DNA of 64,000 bases from an uncultured Anaerolineae bacterium (GTDB taxonomy: Bacteria; Chloroflexota; Anaerolineae; Aggregatilineales; Phototrophicaceae). Made by a program: the position numbers and the translations under genes. A model generated the notes under the pieces. The model was given only the letters and a program-made list of their open reading frames with translations. It made no database searches and was not told the DNA's origin. Below, piece after piece: positions 60,604 through 64,000 of the stretch. The stretch's first letter is position 1; the number at the start of each line of letters is the position of its first letter. The DNA lies in the NCBI GenBank assembly GCA_934216615.1, contig CAKQCB010000008.1:103348-167347 (forward strand), in the 5' to 3' direction.

Positions 60604-62550
60604 TTAATGACGCCAAAACTTGCGCCGTAGACCGATCACCCCGATGCTGGCCCCGCCGAGAAGGACGAATCGCATCCCCCAAATGAGCGGATCACGCCAG
60701 CCAATGGATTCCCCTGTTTGAGGTAAAGCTCCTACCGCTTGTAAACTGCTTAATGGCGTGATGGTTGCATCGCCCCCTTGCCCTGTTTGTGGATCGTCGG
60801 TGCGGATGGTGGCGAAGTTTGATCCCGAAACGATCCCTTGTACGCTCACAGCGGTTGTGCCTTGCGGAATGACCGCATGAATTTCGACATCAAACGTGAT
60901 GGTGACTTTACTGCTCGGCGGGATCGATCCGATGCTAATCGGGTCAAATAAGAGGGGCAGAGGTCCCGATTGTGCTTGTAGAGCAGAACCACCCAAATCA
61001 AAGATGTTGGCGAGTAATGTGCTGATTTCTGTTTCGGGTACATTTACAATCGTACTTCCCGTTGTAAATGTAGAGACGAAGTTGGCGCTCATCGTATCGG
61101 GCGGGTCATCCAAATCAGTATCGCTAATTTGAGACCCATATACCGTGAATGTGCAGGTCGCGTTCTCTGGGAAATGATCCCCAGGGGTGATCACCACAAT
61201 AGTGGTTGAAGCGGGGAGTGCTGAAGGTGTTGTGACTATGTAGCCTTGGGGCATACCCGAACACATCAACTCAAAATTCGATGCGCTCGTAATGTTGACA
61301 GGTTCTATGAAGGTGAGGGAAATCGTCGTATTTCGGGGGACATCCGTCGCCCCATTTGCAGGGCTGATACCTTGGATCGCAGGCGCTTGATCGGGCATTG
61401 TTGTAAAGGTGAAGCTGTAATTATCGCCTTCTATATTATCGCCGTTGCCATCAAATAAATCTGGCGGATCGTTGGAATCTACATCACTGATATTGAAGGC
61501 GATGATAGAAACTTGACATGTGATTCCTGCGGGTAAATTTCCTGTTGGGTTCAGCGTGATGAGATTGGTGCCACTTCCGCTCACTGCAAAACCGCCCGCG
61601 AAGGGTGTTGCTGCCGGGCATTCCAATGTGAAACTGGCGGCATTGACATTTACGGGTTCGGAGAAGGTAAAGACAATATCACTTTCGATGGGGATATTTG
61701 TCGCGCCATTGGTTGGGCTGGTGGACGCGATTTGCGGTGGAGCGTCTGCGCTGAATGAAAACATATAATCCGCTGTCATATTGCTTGGCGGGTCATCCGG
61801 CGTATTATCTGTTACTTGTGATGCAAGGATCGTGACGGTGCAGGTTTCCCCCGCTTGTAAGTTTATGTTCGGGTTCAGGTTAAAGGTGATCGGCCCACCT
61901 GCTACCGCAATATTTGCTCCACTGGGCGTAAAGCTACCGCTGACCGCGCACACCATTTGAAACCAATCCCCAGTGACATTCACATTCGTGTTGAAGGTAA
62001 TAGCGATATCTGAATTCAGCGCTACAGAGCTACCGTGAATAGGGGAAACACTGCTGACGCTCGGGATTACGGGGACAGTCGTTGGGGCTAAGGTGGGAAT
62101 TGAAGTTGCAGTTGATGGGATATCTGTTGCGGAAACCAGCGTTGCAGTCGCTTGTGGCACTTGCGTGTTATCAGGTGGCGAGGGCGGATTGGTCTGTCCT
62201 CCACACTCAGGTGCGGTTTCAAAAGCACCGATGTGTGTTGTTCCCTGTAAAAACTGAGTATTGAGATCGCGCTCGACAGAAAACTGTACATTTTCTGCGG
62301 TGGTCGAACTGCAATTCACAATCTCGAGCGTGTAGCGAAGTGTATCGCCCGCATCGAGCTGACCATCTCCATCCCGATCAAGGGCTAACGTATCGTTAAG
62401 GGTGCTTGATACCTGTGGGGTAGGGGCTTGGCCGTGAATACCGATCACAAGGAATAAACTCAGGGCAAAAAAGGAAATCAATTTGAAGATAAATGAAGAC
62501 GGAAATAAAGATGAAAGATGTATTTTGGAAGTCATTTTAGTCGATTCCAT
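60604..62550 (-). CDS. Surface protein with Ig-like repeats and LPQTG sorting-type end
   Basis: The 648-residue protein has a signal peptide (SSFIFKLISFFALSLFLVIGIHGQA), a DUF11-like region (DTLALDRDGDGQLDAGDTLRYTLEIVN), a Thr/Pro-rich spacer, and three SbsA/Big_5-type Ig-like repeats. Each repeat opens with P-x-NGATxxP (SPTNGATNIPIESDIVFTFSEPVNV, SPANGATDVPRNTTISLTF). It ends LPQTGESIGW, a membrane segment and RRKFWRH, the layout of sortase-anchored proteins. A surface attachment role is inferred. Confidence 0.75.
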   Translation of the reverse strand: MESTKMTSKIHLSSLFPSSFIFKLISFFALSLFLVIGIHGQAPTPQVSSTLNDTLALDRDGDGQLDAGDTLRYTLEIVNCSSTTAENVQFSVERDLNTQFLQGTTHIGAFETAPECGGQTNPPSPPDNTQVPQATATLVSATDIPSTATSIPTLAPTTVPVIPSVSSVSPIHGSSVALNSDIAITFNTNVNVTGDWFQMVCAVSGSFTPSGANIAVAGGPITFNLNPNINLQAGETCTVTILASQVTDNTPDDPPSNMTADYMFSFSADAPPQIASTSPTNGATNIPIESDIVFTFSEPVNVNAASFTLECPAATPFAGGFAVSGSGTNLITLNPTGNLPAGITCQVSIIAFNISDVDSNDPPDLFDGNGDNIEGDNYSFTFTTMPDQAPAIQGISPANGATDVPRNTTISLTFIEPVNITSASNFELMCSGMPQGYIVTTPSALPASTTIVVITPGDHFPENATCTFTVYGSQISDTDLDDPPDTMSANFVSTFTTGSTIVNVPETEISTLLANIFDLGGSALQAQSGPLPLLFDPISIGSIPPSSKVTITFDVEIHAVIPQGTTAVSVQGIVSGSNFATIRTDDPQTGQGGDATITPLSSLQAVGALPQTGESIGWRDPLIWGMRFVLLGGASIGVIGLRRKFWRH

Positions 62551-62706
62551 TGGTTGTACGCATCATTGATGCATTCTTAAGGCATTTTTATATCATACCC
62601 CTTCTTAATTCAATTTTATTATTAAATATTGAACCACTTTTAGAGTTGGTGAGATTGTCTCTTGCACCCATGACATAAAAATCATTTCCAGAATGATCCA
62701 TATCAG

Positions 62707-62762
62707 GGTCTTTTTAAGACCTGAGGGGATTCGAACCCCTGACCGCTACAGTACAGAGGCGG
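62707..62762 (-). pseudogene. Partial tRNA-like remnant (3' half)
   Basis: On the minus strand AGGGGTTCGAATCCCCT forms a perfect T-arm (62724-62740), followed by CAGGTC as acceptor-like 3' end. Upstream there is no matching 5' half, D-arm or 7-nt anticodon loop. Such 3' tRNA fragments often mark integration sites. A GGTCTT/AAGACC hairpin adjoins it. Confidence 0.55.
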
Positions 62763-62823
62763 TGATTTTATAGGGGATTTAGCAGTTGAATACAAACCAG
62801 CAGTATGCAGTTTTAGGTACTAC

Positions 62824-63399
62824 TTATTCCGTATCCTCTGCATCTTCCCACTGACCGAACAGCTTATTTTCACGCGTGTATTGGATGAATTTATCCAGCC
62901 GTTTATTGAACTCAGCAACATCACGGCGCTGCTCATCAATGTGCGCGATGCGAATGCGCTGATATAACGGCGGGAACGCCTCAAAATATGCCCATAGTTG
63001 AGGCTCGGCTTGGAGGGCGTCTAAGATGTCTTGCGGAATGACAAAGGCCTCTATCGCAAGGTCGGGAAGGGTGGTGAATCCGCGTTCGGTCATCAACCCC
63101 TGTGCGATCAATCGCCGTGCCCGTTCTTTGTTAAGTTCTGTCCAATGACTTTTGGGACGGCGAGGCGTAAACCGTTGAGCGCGGGTTTCGGCGTCGAGCG
63201 ACTTGGCGATCCCGTCGATCCAGCCAAAACAGAGCGCTTCTTCTACCGATGCCAAGTACGAGATGCGGGGCTTATCGGTCACAGGCTTGTGCGTCAACAA
63301 CCAGATTTCTCGTTTGGTTTGATGGTTCTCTTGGAGCCATTCCCGCCACTGCACGCGGGATGTCACAAGGATCGTTTCGGTGATTTCGACGGGTGGCAT
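62824..63399 (-). CDS. YdeI/OmpD-associated family protein
   Basis: The 191-residue protein reads ILVTSRVQWREWLQENHQTKREIWLLTHK...SYLASVEEALCFGWIDGIAKSLD then QRFTPRRPKSHWTELNKERARRLIAQGLMTERG, the standard YdeI-like (DUF1801-related) layout, with the FGWIDG and FTPR...SxW motifs. Members are small cytoplasmic proteins linked to stress or peptide resistance in some species; the molecular role is unclear. Single gene on the minus strand. Confidence 0.85.
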   Translation of the reverse strand: MPPVEITETILVTSRVQWREWLQENHQTKREIWLLTHKPVTDKPRISYLASVEEALCFGWIDGIAKSLDAETRAQRFTPRRPKSHWTELNKERARRLIAQGLMTERGFTTLPDLAIEAFVIPQDILDALQAEPQLWAYFEAFPPLYQRIRIAHIDEQRRDVAEFNKRLDKFIQYTRENKLFGQWEDAEDTE

Positions 63400-63537
63400 C
63401 GGGATTTCCCTTTTGGTGAGAATAGACTACTTTCAATATCTGTTCTTAGAGAACAATCAGTTCCTTATTCACTATATTACTTTCTTTGAGCTTAAACTGC
63501 GCATGAATATTTTTGAGTGGAATCATCACAAATCACC

Positions 63538-64000
63538 TCACCTGCTGCGCTTCGCTTAGCCGTCCTCTCCGTGGGGAGAGGACAAATACGGTTTTCACCT
63601 CAAGACAGGTTATATCTTGGTGGGCAAGTCACCGACTTGCCCCTACGAATTCTTCATGTGTAACGTGATTCTTCCTGCCCTCTCCCCATGGAGAGGGCAC
63701 GACCCTGTCGGGGTGAGGTGCATTTCAACTTCACCTGCTGCGCTTCGCTTAGCCGTCCTCTCCGTGGGGAGAGGACAAATACGTTTTTCACCTCAAGACA
63801 GGTTATATCTTGGTGGGCAAGTCGGTGACTTGCCCCTACGAATTTTTCATGTGTGACGTGATTCTTCCCGTCCTCTCCCCATGGAGAGGGCACGACCCTG
63901 TCGGAGTGAGGTGCGTTTCAACCTCACCTGCTGCGCTTCGCTTAGCCGTCCTCTCCGTGGGGAGAGGACAAATACGTTTTTCACCTCAAGACAGGTTATA
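63538..64000. repeat. 193-bp hairpin-rich tandem repeats (at least 2.4 copies)
   Basis: Units begin TCACCTGCTGCGCTTCGC at 63538, 63731 and 63924, with a period of 193 bp, and run past the window end. Each contains three hairpins: GTCCTCTCC/GGGAGAGGAC, GGGCAAGTC/GACTTGCCC and GCCCTCTCC/GGAGAGGGC. Small differences separate the copies. No real coding frame. Probably a non-autonomous palindromic repeat family. Confidence 0.85.

Noticed and set aside
62707..62762. Functional tRNA gene
   Set aside because: No 5' acceptor strand, D-arm or normal anticodon loop can be found upstream on the minus strand.
63617..63893. Short frames of about 79 codons on both strands
   Set aside because: They lie inside the 193-bp hairpin repeats and recur with the repeat unit.

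Overview
The window looks like a chromosome segment of a Chloroflexota bacterium (Anaerolineae-like). The grounds are several secreted beta-propeller proteins with Thr/Pro-rich 'PTxTPT' tails, a compact carotenoid cluster under a CarH-type regulator, and a type I-D CRISPR system. This assignment is inference; no rRNA or complete tRNA is present. The left 6.4 kb is clearly GC-richer than the 6.6-19.3 kb island, which suggests mosaic origin.

Layout. (1) 1-6463: remnant of a replicating or integrated element, with a 5'-truncated gene, a PrimPol-helicase protein, a secreted propeller protein, a hairpin-rich non-coding stretch and a sigma-like protein. (2) 6665-19298: an AT-richer defence island. 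Its core is DISARM-like (DrmA helicase, DrmB/DUF1998, C5 methyltransferase DrmMII). Upstream are a NERD-nuclease/helicase and two unknown proteins that may be a split DrmE. Downstream are a MIG-type T/G mismatch glycosylase, which would repair deaminated 5-methylcytosine, and a convergent AspBHI/MspJI-type modified-cytosine-dependent endonuclease. (3) 19377-20891: UPF0158, a DUF5615/DUF433 toxin-antitoxin-like pair and a small HTH protein. (4) 20927-24977: tandemly amplified secreted propeller genes between 54-nt direct repeats that include a terminator. (5) 25030-29634: lycopene cyclase, crtI and crtB, divergent from a B12-dependent photoreceptor regulator (CarH-like). (6) 29715-33877: a solitary CRISPR repeat, truncated and frameshifted genes, two exported proteins and an SH3-like protein. 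(7) 33928-41847: a CRISPR array of 107 full repeats plus one degenerate repeat.

(8) 42038-59904, all on the minus strand: a complete type I-D cas set (cas3, csc3/cas10d, csc2, csc1, cas6, cas4, cas1, cas2). Directly upstream is a tightly packed five-gene operon: a REase-like protein, a DinG/XPD-type helicase split by a frameshift, a pPIWI-RE (Argonaute/PIWI-superfamily) protein and a WYL regulator. A near-identical palindrome (core on the coding strand CCCC-N2-GTTTGT-N-GGGG) lies 40-50 nt upstream of the first gene of each of three blocks: pPIWI-RE, interference and adaptation. The most exciting reading is that an Argonaute-like pPIWI-RE module and a type I-D CRISPR system form one co-regulated defence regulon, probably under the WYL protein.

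(9) 60265-64000: a small possible membrane peptide, an LPQTG-bearing surface protein with Ig-like repeats, a partial tRNA remnant, a YdeI-like protein and 193-bp hairpin-rich tandem repeats running off the window end.
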